DNA of 24,606 nucleotides from JALZBL01 sp040004775 (GTDB lineage Bacteria > Actinomycetota > Actinomycetes > Mycobacteriales > Jatrophihabitantaceae): positions 1 to 24,606 of the forward strand of contig JBDUAD010000039.1 of assembly GCA_040004775.1 (NCBI GenBank), read 5' to 3'. The notes under the pieces are model-generated. The model made no database searches. It was given only the letters and a program-made list of their open reading frames with translations, and had not been told where the DNA came from. The translations under genes were made by a program, and so were the position numbers. This document shows, in pieces, positions 6,740-13,752 of this stretch. Position 1 is the stretch's first letter; each line of letters starts with the position of its first letter.

Positions 6740-7801
6740 GTGGGAACGGTCACCTCGCCCGGTCCCGCGGCCGAGGACCTGGAGGCTCTGGCCCGCCCGC
6801 GCATGGCCGCCGACGCCTTCGACTACATCGCCGGTGGGGCCGACGCGGAAACCACGCTGGCCGACAACGTCGCGGCCTGGGCCCGGTTACGCCTTCGGCC
6901 GCGGATGTTGCGCGACGTCTCGCGCCTGGACCTGTCCTCCACCGTTCTCGGCTCCCCGCTGCGGGCGCCGGTGCTCGTCGCGCCGGTGGCCTACCAACGC
7001 CTGGCCTCGGACGAGGGCGAAGCCGCTGTGGCCGCGGCGGCTGGCGAACTCGGCCTCGGCTACGTCCTGTCGACGATGGCGTCGATGAGCGTCGAGGACG
7101 TGGCCGGGGCCGCCCCGGACACCCTGCGGTGGTTCCAGCTCTACGTGCACACCGACCGCGAGCTGACCTTGGCCCTGCTGCGGCGGGCTGAGGCGGCCGG
7201 CTACCGGGCGCTGGTCCTCACCGTCGACACCCCGGTGCTCGGCCGCCGCGCGCGCCACGGTGAACGCGGGTTCGTACTCCCCGCCCATCTGGCCGCGGCC
7301 AACCTGACCGGCGCGGCCTACGCCGACCTGGCCGCCTACGCCGATTCGGCCTTCGACGCCTCCCTCACCCCGGAGGCAATCAGCTGGCTGGCCGAGCGCA
7401 CGTCGGCGCCGGTCGTGGTCAAGGGCATCCTGCGCGGCGACGACGCGGCCGCCTGCGTGGACGCCGGCGCGGCCGCGATCATCGTCAGCAATCACGGCGG
7501 ACGCCAGCTCGACGGCGCGATCGCCACCGCGGACGCGCTGCCCGAGGTCGTCGCCGCGGTGGGCGGCCGGGCCGAGGTCTACGTCGACGGCGGCATTCGG
7601 CGCGGGACCGACGTCCTGCGCGCCCTGGCGCTGGGCGCCCGGGCGGTGCTGGTCGGCCGCCCGCCCGTGTGGGGGCTCGCCCTCGGCGGACGCGACGGCG
7701 CCCGCGCAGTGCTGGCCACGCTGGTCGAGCAGACCACGCGGGCCTTCGCGTTGGCCGGTGTGCGCGACTGTGCCGACGTCGGCGCCGACCTCATTGCCTG
7801 A
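6740..7801 (+). CDS. FMN-dependent alpha-hydroxy acid oxidase/dehydrogenase
   Basis: This is a TIM-barrel flavoenzyme of the lactate/glycolate/mandelate oxidase family (FMN_dh), which oxidises a 2-hydroxy acid to a 2-keto acid. The family catalytic set is present: Tyr in FDYIAGGA, WFQLYVH (Gln/Tyr), TVDTPVLGRR (Thr/Arg), VVKGIL (Lys), SNHGGRQLD (catalytic His and substrate Arg) and the phosphate-binding DGGIRRGTD and GRPPVWG. GTG 6740 is preferred because AGGGA lies 4 nt upstream (353 residues); GTG 6701 in the same frame gives 366 residues but has no ribosome site. It lies 60 nt after aroQ on the same strand with no terminator between, so it is probably co-transcribed and under the same attenuator. 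That points to an aromatic substrate such as mandelate or phenyllactate, which is inference; lactate is the alternative. Confidence 0.88.
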   Translation: MGTVTSPGPAAEDLEALARPRMAADAFDYIAGGADAETTLADNVAAWARLRLRPRMLRDVSRLDLSSTVLGSPLRAPVLVAPVAYQRLASDEGEAAVAAAAGELGLGYVLSTMASMSVEDVAGAAPDTLRWFQLYVHTDRELTLALLRRAEAAGYRALVLTVDTPVLGRRARHGERGFVLPAHLAAANLTGAAYADLAAYADSAFDASLTPEAISWLAERTSAPVVVKGILRGDDAAACVDAGAAAIIVSNHGGRQLDGAIATADALPEVVAAVGGRAEVYVDGGIRRGTDVLRALALGARAVLVGRPPVWGLALGGRDGARAVLATLVEQTTRAFALAGVRDCADVGADLIA

Positions 7802-7803
7802 CC

Positions 7804-7842
7804 GCCGGTCAGACGATGCGCCGGTCAGACGATGCGCCGGTC
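7804..7842. repeat. 16-bp tandem duplication over the response regulator stop codon
   Basis: The same 16 bases occur at 7804-7819 and 7820-7835, and the first 7 bases recur at 7836-7842. The second copy contains the stop codon and last codons of the minus-strand response regulator gene. The repeat fills the 23-bp gap between two convergent genes; no terminator hairpin is visible there. Confidence 0.75.
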
Positions 7843-8466
7843 GGCCGCCCACCGGGTGAGCTGGTGGCGACTGGACAGCTGCAGTTTGCGCAGCACGTTG
7901 GATGCGTGGGTCTCGACCGTTTTGATCGAAATGAACAGCTCGCTGGCGATCTCCTTGTAGGCGTAGCCGCGAGCCAACAACCGCAACACTTCCTTCTCGC
8001 GCGGGGTGAGCTGATCGAGCTCGGGATCGATGGACGGCGGCGCGGGTGAGTCGCGGAAGGCGTCCAGGACGAAGCCGGCCAGTCGCGGGCTGAACACGAC
8101 GTCGCCCGAGGCGACCCGGTTGACCGCGTCGGTGAGTTCCTCGGCCGAAATCGTCTTGGTGACGTACCCCTTGGCACCGCCGCGGATCAGGCCGATCACG
8201 TCCTCGGCAGCGTCGGACACCGACAGGGCCAGGAAACGCGTGGCCGGCAGTTCGGCCAGCAGGGTGCCGAGCACCGCCGCGCCGCCACCGTCAGGCATGT
8301 GCACGTCGAGCAGCACGACGTCCGGGCGGGTGCGGCGGATCCCGTCGACCGCCTCGGCCACGGTGCCGGCGTCACCGACGAGGTCGACCGAGCCGCCGAG
8401 TTCGGCGCGCACCCCGGCGCGGAACATCGCGTGGTCGTCGACGAGGAACACCCGGGCCCGGCTCAT
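7825..8466 (-). CDS. NarL/LuxR-family response regulator
   Basis: This 213-residue DNA-binding regulator has an N-terminal receiver domain with the acidic pair D10/D11, phospho-acceptor D54 (in LLDVHMP) and K104. The C-terminal LuxR-type helix-turn-helix begins at about 149 with LTPREKEVLRLLARG and has KTVETHASNVLRKL as recognition region. Phosphorylation by the adjacent kinase should drive dimerisation and DNA binding. Its ATG overlaps the kinase TGA (ATGA at 8463-8466), so the two are translationally coupled. The likely target is the divergent promoter region at 9729-9833, since such systems usually control their own operon. Its 3' end carries a 16-bp tandem duplication. Confidence 0.95.
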   Translation of the reverse strand: MSRARVFLVDDHAMFRAGVRAELGGSVDLVGDAGTVAEAVDGIRRTRPDVVLLDVHMPDGGGAAVLGTLLAELPATRFLALSVSDAAEDVIGLIRGGAKGYVTKTISAEELTDAVNRVASGDVVFSPRLAGFVLDAFRDSPAPPSIDPELDQLTPREKEVLRLLARGYAYKEIASELFISIKTVETHASNVLRKLQLSSRHQLTRWAADRRIV

Positions 8467-9728
8467 GCGCGATCCCGTTCGAGCCGCAGCTCCACCTCGG
8501 TGCCCTGGCCGGGACGGCTGCGCACGCGCGTCGTTCCGCCGTGCCGTTCGACGCGGTCGCGGATGGATCCGCGCAGCCCCTGGCGGTCGGCCGGAACGTC
8601 GTCGGGGTCGAAGCCCTGGCCGCGGTCACGCACGTACACCACTACTTCGCTGGCGTCGGCCTCGGCGTAGAGGGAGATGGTGTCGACGCCGGCGTGCTTG
8701 GCGGCATTCACCATGGCCTCGCGGGCCGCCTGGACCAGCGCGTCGAAGCGCTCGTCCATCTCCACGTCACCGACCACGACGGCGTCCACGCCCACGGCGT
8801 AGGCGTCCTCCACCTCGCCGACGGCGTCGTTTACCGCGGCCGCGAACCGACCGGTGGCGGTGGGCCGGCCGTAGAGCAGGCTGCGCAGTTCGCGCTCCTG
8901 GCCGCGCGCCAATCGGGCCACCTCGCGCGGGCTGGCCGCGTTGCGCTGGATGAGGGCCAGGGTCTGCAGCACCGAATCGTGTACACGAGCGGCCAGGTCG
9001 GCCCGTTCCTGAGCCCGGATGAGCTCACGACGCTCGGCCGACAGGTCGCTGACCAGGCCGACCCACAACGGCCCGGAGATGAGGGCGAAGCCGACGCTGA
9101 CCACGGCGACCACTACGAGTGCGCTGGCGATCTCGTCCACGCTGGACCCGCGGGTCAGCACCAGCACTCCGCCGGTGATCACCAGGGCGGCGCCGGTGAC
9201 CAGGCGGATCACCCCGGTGCGTCCGCGCGCGGTCGAGCGCAGCGAGGAGGTGGACATCCGGGCCCAGTGCTCGCGCTGGTTCTCCGAACCCTGCCGCCAG
9301 ACCAACGCGCCACCGAGGGCGGCCAGCAGGATCGGGACGAAGAATCCGTTCAGAGAGAAGGTCTGCGACACGACGACAATGGCCACCACCGCGGCGCAGC
9401 CACAGGCCACGTACTGGCGCCAGAGCACGCGACCGCGAGCGGCCTCTTCCTCGCGCAGCGGCAGGACGATCCAGTACGCGCCGTACAGGACCACTCCGAG
9501 ACCGCCGGAGAAGGCCAGCGCGATGAAGGCCAGCCGCAGCACGTTGCGCGAATACCGGTTGTCCATGTGCAGGTGCTCGGCCAGCCCGCTGACCACGCCG
9601 CCGACGATGCGGTGGTCGGCCGATCGCTGGACGCGCCGGATTGCGGGCGGGCTCGGCCGGAGGTCCGGATCGGCCAGCGCCGCGCTCGTCATGAGGCAAT
9701 GGTGGCCCACCGGGCCGTTGCCGCGCAT
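8463..9728 (-). CDS. PspC-domain sensor histidine kinase (HisKA_3/NarL-type)
   Basis: This 421-residue membrane kinase has a PspC domain at about 31-92 (RSADHRIVGGVVSGLAEHL and a first hydrophobic hairpin). Further membrane segments lie at about 106-122, 128-144, 175-193 and 200-226. A HisKA_3 dimerisation domain follows with phospho-acceptor H250 (ARVHDSVLQTLALI), then an HATPase domain with N-box N341 (EAMVNAAKHAG), DxG at 368-370 and a second glycine box near 384. ATG 9728 is well supported by GGGGAGGA six nt upstream; ATG 9692 is less good. There is no large extracellular sensor loop, so it probably senses membrane state or partner proteins. It forms an operon with the response regulator and is divergent from a second PspC protein, resembling LiaS/VraS-type envelope-stress sensing. 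Confidence 0.93.
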   Translation of the reverse strand: MRGNGPVGHHCLMTSAALADPDLRPSPPAIRRVQRSADHRIVGGVVSGLAEHLHMDNRYSRNVLRLAFIALAFSGGLGVVLYGAYWIVLPLREEEAARGRVLWRQYVACGCAAVVAIVVVSQTFSLNGFFVPILLAALGGALVWRQGSENQREHWARMSTSSLRSTARGRTGVIRLVTGAALVITGGVLVLTRGSSVDEIASALVVVAVVSVGFALISGPLWVGLVSDLSAERRELIRAQERADLAARVHDSVLQTLALIQRNAASPREVARLARGQERELRSLLYGRPTATGRFAAAVNDAVGEVEDAYAVGVDAVVVGDVEMDERFDALVQAAREAMVNAAKHAGVDTISLYAEADASEVVVYVRDRGQGFDPDDVPADRQGLRGSIRDRVERHGGTTRVRSRPGQGTEVELRLERDRA

Positions 9729-9770
9729 CAGGTTCCTCCCCGACGCCCGCTCGGACCGATCCGGGCGGAT

Positions 9771-9826
9771 TCAGGGCTACCCGGGGGTGGTACCCGATGT
9801 CCTGACCGTCCGTGACCGGCCAGGCT
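9771..9826. promoter_or_regulatory. Divergent promoter region with dyad between kinase and PspC genes
   Basis: CAGGCT (9821-9826, plus) is a -10-like hexamer 7 nt before ATG 9834, implying a leaderless PspC transcript. Upstream is a loose dyad: TCAGG (9771-9775) with CCTGA (9801-9805), and TACC (9778-9781) with GGTA (9789-9792). TACCCG also occurs as a direct repeat (9778-9783, 9791-9796). This is a plausible site for the LuxR-type regulator. Confidence 0.4.
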
Positions 9827-9833
9827 CAGTGCC

Positions 9834-11165
9834 ATGACCACCATGATGGACGACTCCACCTCCGGCCCGACCGATCCGCCGCCCGGCGACCAGCCGAACG
9901 CCGGTGGACCGCCGCCGGCGGACCCGCCGTTCCCTGGTGGTCCCGGCGGCTCGAGCGTGCCCGGCTTCCCGGCCGCCACGCAGCGGTTGCGCCGCAGCCG
10001 CGAGGACCGGGTGGCCTCAGGCCTGGCCGGCGGCCTCGGCCGGTACTTCGGGATCGATCCGGTGATCTTCCGGGTCTTGTTCGCCGTGCTCGCCCTCTTC
10101 GGCGGTTCGGGTATCGCCTTGTACCTGCTGGGTTGGCTGGCCGTGCCGGACGACGGTGCGACCAATGCTCCCGTCGACCGGGCCATCGCCGAGCTGCGCC
10201 GGCGGCACGTGCCGTTCTGGCTGGTCGTCGGTGCCGGCTTGCTGCTCGGCTGGGCGCTGTTCTTCAGCTGGTGGGCGCCGCACACGTTGATTCCGGCGGT
10301 GATCGTGGCCGTTGCCCTGGTCGTCCTGCTGGCTCGGCGCCGACCTCCCGTTGCCCCGACCGACCCGGCCGTCGGTAGTGCAGCGCCCGGCGTCTGGTCC
10401 TCCAGCGCCCCGCCCAGCGCCGGCCCGTGGCCCGCCGCCGGCCCGACCGGCGCCGACTACGCACCGACCGCCGCAGGTTCGTCGGCCACCGCGGTTGCAC
10501 CGGCGGCATCCCAGCTGCGCACCTGGTTCGACGACAGCCGGGCGGCCGCGCGCATCCGCCGCCACCGGGCCGCGCCGGTCCGCCTGGCCGTGCTGGCCGC
10601 CGTAGTTGTCGCCGTTGCCGTGCTGGCCGTCGTCGACGCAGTGTCCGGTATCCCCTTCGCCGCCTACTTCTGGACCGTCGGAGCCATCGTCCTGACCGGG
10701 CTGGTGGTGGGCCTGCTGGCCCGCCGTACGCCATGGTCCACGGCCGCCTTGCTGCTGCCGGTGGCCTTCGGCCTGGCCGTGTTCGCCAGCAGCCCGATCC
10801 AGGCGCACGACGGCTGGGGCGACCGCTCGGCCCGACCGGCCAACGCCACCGAGATGAGGGACCAGTACAAGCTGGCCTTCGGCCGGGACACGATCGACCT
10901 GAGCCAGGTCACGACGATCACCGGCTCCCGCACGGTGAAGATCATTCACGGCGCGGGCCAGGTGCGCCTCATCGTGCCGTCGTCGCTACCCGTGCGTATC
11001 GACGCCGACATCCACAACGGCGCAATCATGCTCAACGGCCACGACGAGAACGGCGGCATGAATTACAACCGCAGCTTCGCCACCCCGGGCGCGGCCAACG
11101 CCACCGATGTGGTCCGCATCCACGTCCAGCTGGCCGCCGGTGAACTGGAGATCACCTACGTCTGA
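9834..11165 (+). CDS. PspC-domain membrane protein with LiaF-like (toastrack) C-terminus
   Basis: This 443-residue protein has a Pro/Gly-rich N-terminus (1-45), a PspC domain (about 50-105, REDRVASGLAGGLGRYFGIDP), hydrophobic segments at about 129-148, 152-168, 249-269, 276-297 and 302-319, and a C-terminal beta-rich region (about 340-443). That region matches the LiaF/toastrack-type ending (DLSQVTTITGSRTVKIIHGAGQVRLIVP to ELEITYV). Proteins of this build act as membrane modulators of PspC/LuxR two-component systems in cell-envelope stress. It is divergent from such a kinase/regulator pair, so it is probably both their partner and their target. ATG 9834 lies 7 nt after a -10-like CAGGCT, so translation is likely leaderless; ATG at codon 4 or 5 is possible. 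The gene ends 5 bp from convergent guaA. Confidence 0.88.
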   Translation: MTTMMDDSTSGPTDPPPGDQPNAGGPPPADPPFPGGPGGSSVPGFPAATQRLRRSREDRVASGLAGGLGRYFGIDPVIFRVLFAVLALFGGSGIALYLLGWLAVPDDGATNAPVDRAIAELRRRHVPFWLVVGAGLLLGWALFFSWWAPHTLIPAVIVAVALVVLLARRRPPVAPTDPAVGSAAPGVWSSSAPPSAGPWPAAGPTGADYAPTAAGSSATAVAPAASQLRTWFDDSRAAARIRRHRAAPVRLAVLAAVVVAVAVLAVVDAVSGIPFAAYFWTVGAIVLTGLVVGLLARRTPWSTAALLLPVAFGLAVFASSPIQAHDGWGDRSARPANATEMRDQYKLAFGRDTIDLSQVTTITGSRTVKIIHGAGQVRLIVPSSLPVRIDADIHNGAIMLNGHDENGGMNYNRSFATPGAANATDVVRIHVQLAAGELEITYV

Positions 11166-11170
11166 GCCCG

Positions 11171-12733
11171 TCACTCCCACTCGATGGTCCCCGGCGGCTT
11201 GCTGGTGATGTCGAGGACCACCCGGTTCACCTCACGGACCTCGTTGGTGATCCGGGTGGAGATACGGGCCAGCACGTCGAACGGCACGCGGGTCCAGTCC
11301 GCGGTCATGGCGTCCTCACTCGAGACCGGGCGCAGGACGACGGGATGGCCGTAGGTGCGCCCGTCGCCCTGCACGCCGACCGAGCGCACATCTGCGAGCA
11401 GCACCACCGGGCACTGCCAGATCTCGCGATCCAGGACGGCGGCCGACAGTTCGGACCGGGCGATGGCGTCGGCCCGACGCAGGACGTCCAGGCGTTCGGC
11501 GGTGACCTCGCCGACGATGCGGATGCCGAGACCCGGACCGGGGAACGGCTGGCGCCAGACGATCTCCGGCGGCAGGCCTAACTGCTCGCCGACCCGGCGG
11601 ACCTCGTCCTTGAACAGCGCGCGCAAGGGTTCGATCAGCCCGAACTGCAAGTCCGCGGGCAACCCGCCCACGTTGTGGTGGCTCTTGATGTTGGCCGTGC
11701 CGGTGCCGCCGCCGGACTCGACAACGTCCGGATAGAGCGTGCCCTGGACGAGGTAGTCGACGGTCTCGCCGACCGCTCCGGCCTGGGCCACCACCTCCCG
11801 AGCCGCGGCCTCGAAGACCCGGATGAACTCGCGGCCGATGATCTTGCGCTTCTCCTCTGGATCGCTGACCCCGGCCAGCGCGTCGAGGAAACGGGCCCGG
11901 GCGTCGACCACCTTCAAAGCCACACCGGTGGCGGCCACGAAGTCGGTCTCCACCTGTTCGGCCTCGCCGGCCCGCAGCAACCCGTGGTCGACGAAGACAC
12001 ACGTCAGCTGGTCGCCGACCGCCCGCTGCACCAGGGCCGCGGCCACCGCCGAGTCGACTCCACCGGACAAGCCACAGATCACCCGGTGCCCACCCAGCGC
12101 GGCTCGGATCTGGCCGACCTGCTCGTCGATGATGTTGGCCTCGGTCCACGAGGGGCGCAGGCCGGCGATCCCGAACAGGAAGTGCTCAATCACCGCCTGG
12201 CCGTGCTCGGTGTGCAGCACCTCGGGGTGGAATTGGACCCCGGCCAGCCTCCGTCCGGCGTCCTCGAACGCGGCCACGGGTGCGCCGGGGCTCGAGGCGG
12301 TCACCGCGAAGCCGGGCGGCGGGGTGGTGACCGCGTCTCCGTGGCTCATCCACACCGACTGCAGGGTGGGCAGACCGGACAGCAGCACACCGTTGCCGGC
12401 GACGGTGAGCGCCGTGCGGCCGAACTCGCTGCCGCCGGTGTGGGCCACCTCCCCGCCCAGCACCTGGGCCATCGCCTGGAAGCCGTAGCAGATCCCGAAC
12501 ACCGGCGCGCCGGCGTCGAACAGGTCGCGGGGGGTGCCCGGGGCGTCCTCGGCGTAGACCGAGGCCGGGCCGCCGGAAAGAATGATCGCCGACGGGCGGC
12601 GGGCCAGCATCTCGGCCACCGGCATGTAGTGCGGCACTATTTCGGAGTAGACGTGGGCCTCGCGCACCCGCCGGGCGATCAGCTGGGCGTACTGCGCGCC
12701 GTAGTCGACGACGAGGACGAGGTCGGGCTGCAC
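11171..12733 (-). CDS. guaA: GMP synthase (glutamine-hydrolysing)
   Basis: This 520-residue enzyme aminates XMP to GMP using glutamine and ATP, the last step of GMP synthesis. The N-terminal class I glutamine amidotransferase has the complete triad: C82 (GICYGFQ), H169 and E171 (FHPEV). The ATP-pyrophosphatase domain has the P-loop SGGVDS at 223-228, and the C-terminal dimerisation domain ends in the usual TSKPPGTIEWE. The length is normal. The start is GTG 12733, with TAGACT 7 nt upstream and no Shine-Dalgarno, so it may be leaderless. It is the last gene of a minus-strand cluster with guaB, guaB3 and an SDR gene. Its 3' end is 5 bp from the convergent PspC gene. Confidence 0.98.
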   Translation of the reverse strand: MQPDLVLVVDYGAQYAQLIARRVREAHVYSEIVPHYMPVAEMLARRPSAIILSGGPASVYAEDAPGTPRDLFDAGAPVFGICYGFQAMAQVLGGEVAHTGGSEFGRTALTVAGNGVLLSGLPTLQSVWMSHGDAVTTPPPGFAVTASSPGAPVAAFEDAGRRLAGVQFHPEVLHTEHGQAVIEHFLFGIAGLRPSWTEANIIDEQVGQIRAALGGHRVICGLSGGVDSAVAAALVQRAVGDQLTCVFVDHGLLRAGEAEQVETDFVAATGVALKVVDARARFLDALAGVSDPEEKRKIIGREFIRVFEAAAREVVAQAGAVGETVDYLVQGTLYPDVVESGGGTGTANIKSHHNVGGLPADLQFGLIEPLRALFKDEVRRVGEQLGLPPEIVWRQPFPGPGLGIRIVGEVTAERLDVLRRADAIARSELSAAVLDREIWQCPVVLLADVRSVGVQGDGRTYGHPVVLRPVSSEDAMTADWTRVPFDVLARISTRITNEVREVNRVVLDITSKPPGTIEWE

Positions 12734-12740
12734 CGTCCGA

Positions 12741-12746
12741 AGTCTA
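12741..12746 (-). promoter_or_regulatory. Likely -10 element of guaA (TAGACT)
   Basis: TAGACT on the minus strand lies 7 nt before GTG 12733, which puts the expected transcription start on the start codon. The same hexamer occurs upstream of guaB (16459-16464). The -35 region is not convincing, and guaA could also be read from the upstream SDR gene 25 nt away. Confidence 0.45.
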
Positions 12747-12766
12747 GGAGCGCGGTCTCTAGGAGC
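12743..12766 (-). repeat. 9-bp direct repeat over the SDR stop codon
   Basis: GCTCCTAGA (minus strand) occurs at 12758-12766 and 12743-12751, period 15. The first copy contains the SDR stop TAG (12759-12761). Because the period is a multiple of three, the second copy supplies a second in-frame TAG. The second copy also overlaps the guaA -10 element. Confidence 0.6.
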
Positions 12767-13688
12767 CGGCCGGCACGCTCCAGTCGTACTCGACGCCGGT
12801 CAGCGCTTCGCTGCGCTCCCACAGTCCGGCGGCCAGCTCCGGATCCCGGGCGGCCACCGACTTCGATGCCGGCCCCGGCTCACCGCGCGACTCGTGCCAG
12901 CCCTGCGGACCGGTATAGGAGCCCGGCGCGGCCACCGTGGCTGCGTAGAGCGTGGGCAGTGCCGCTTGGGCCACGGGCTGCCCGACCAGGCGCGCCCCGA
13001 TCGGGGCGAGACGGCGCAGCAGCCGGTTGCCGCCCAACCCGTCCGGATTGGTGACCAGGCCGGTCGCGGTCACGCCGGGATGGGCGGCAGTGCTTACCAG
13101 CGTCCGTCCGGCCACGTCGGCCCGGCGCTGCAGTTCGAGGGCGAACAGCAGGTTGGCCAGCTTGGAGTTTCCGTAGGACTGCTGCGGCCGATAGGAACGC
13201 TGCGACTGGAGGTCCTCGAGGTCGAGGCGGGCACTGCGGTGGGCAACGGAGGACACGGTGACCACCCGCGGCGTCGGAGCGGCCAGCAGGAAAGGCAGCA
13301 GCCGCCCGCTCAGGGCGTAGTGCCCGAGGTGGTTGGTGCCCATCTGGCGTTCGAAGCCGTCGCCGGTCTCGGCCCGCCGCAGCGGCGCCATGACGCCCGC
13401 GTTGTTGACCAGCAGGTCCAGCGGTCCGGTCCAGGTCTCGGCGAAGTGGCGCACGGATGCCAGCGAGGAAAGGTCGAGCTGAGCCACCTCGATCTTCGCG
13501 CTGGAGGCGTCGGCGCGAATGGAGTCGGCCGCGGCGGCGCCCTTGTCGAGGTTGCGGCAGGCCAGCACCACCTCCGCACCGGCCCGGGCCAGTTCCAGGG
13601 CGGTGACCAGGCCGATGCCGGAGTTGGCTCCGGTCACCACGGCGCGGTGGCCGTGCAGGTCGGGTAGGTCCTGCGCACTGAAGCTCAC
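12759..13688 (-). CDS. Short-chain dehydrogenase/reductase (retinol-dehydrogenase-like)
   Basis: This 309-residue NAD(P)-dependent oxidoreductase has the classical SDR Rossmann fold: TGANSGIG at 19-26 (cofactor binding), NNAG at 95-98, catalytic S147 (VTVSSVAH) and YxxxK with Y172 and K176. The sequence after the active site (RRADVAGRTLVSTAAHPGVTATGL) is typical of the retinol-dehydrogenase/WW-oxidoreductase-like actinobacterial subgroup, whose substrates are mostly unknown. GTG 13688 is chosen because TAACGT lies 7 nt before it; GTG 13706 in the same frame (315 residues) would place its first codons over that element. It lies between guaB3 and guaA, where mycobacteria carry choD; a role in purine metabolism is not implied. 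Confidence 0.88.
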   Translation of the reverse strand: MSFSAQDLPDLHGHRAVVTGANSGIGLVTALELARAGAEVVLACRNLDKGAAAADSIRADASSAKIEVAQLDLSSLASVRHFAETWTGPLDLLVNNAGVMAPLRRAETGDGFERQMGTNHLGHYALSGRLLPFLLAAPTPRVVTVSSVAHRSARLDLEDLQSQRSYRPQQSYGNSKLANLLFALELQRRADVAGRTLVSTAAHPGVTATGLVTNPDGLGGNRLLRRLAPIGARLVGQPVAQAALPTLYAATVAAPGSYTGPQGWHESRGEPGPASKSVAARDPELAAGLWERSEALTGVEYDWSVPAGS

Positions 13689-13695
13689 GTCCGCG

Positions 13696-13701
13696 ACGTT
13701 A
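13696..13701 (-). promoter_or_regulatory. Possible -10 element of the SDR gene (TAACGT)
   Basis: TAACGT on the minus strand lies 7 nt before GTG 13688. CTGACT (13721-13726) is 19 nt upstream and could serve as a poor -35; it belongs to the 12-bp tandem repeat. Confidence 0.35.
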
Positions 13702-13714
13702 CGCACCGGCCTCG

Positions 13715-13752
13715 CCCGCGAGTCAGCCCGCGAGTCAGCCCAGCCGAGTCAG
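13715..13752. repeat. 12-bp tandem repeat at the end of guaB3
   Basis: CCCGCGAGTCAG occurs at 13715-13726 and 13727-13738, and CCGAGTCAG recurs at 13744-13752. The last, degenerate copy contains the guaB3 stop codon (13749-13751). The repeat occupies most of the 60-bp gap to the SDR start. Confidence 0.75.

Noticed and set aside
8975..8995. GTGTACAC in the kinase gene as a further copy of the aroQ-region motif
   Set aside because: It lies in the conserved H-box coding sequence (ARVHDSVL) and lacks the AGG of the consensus.
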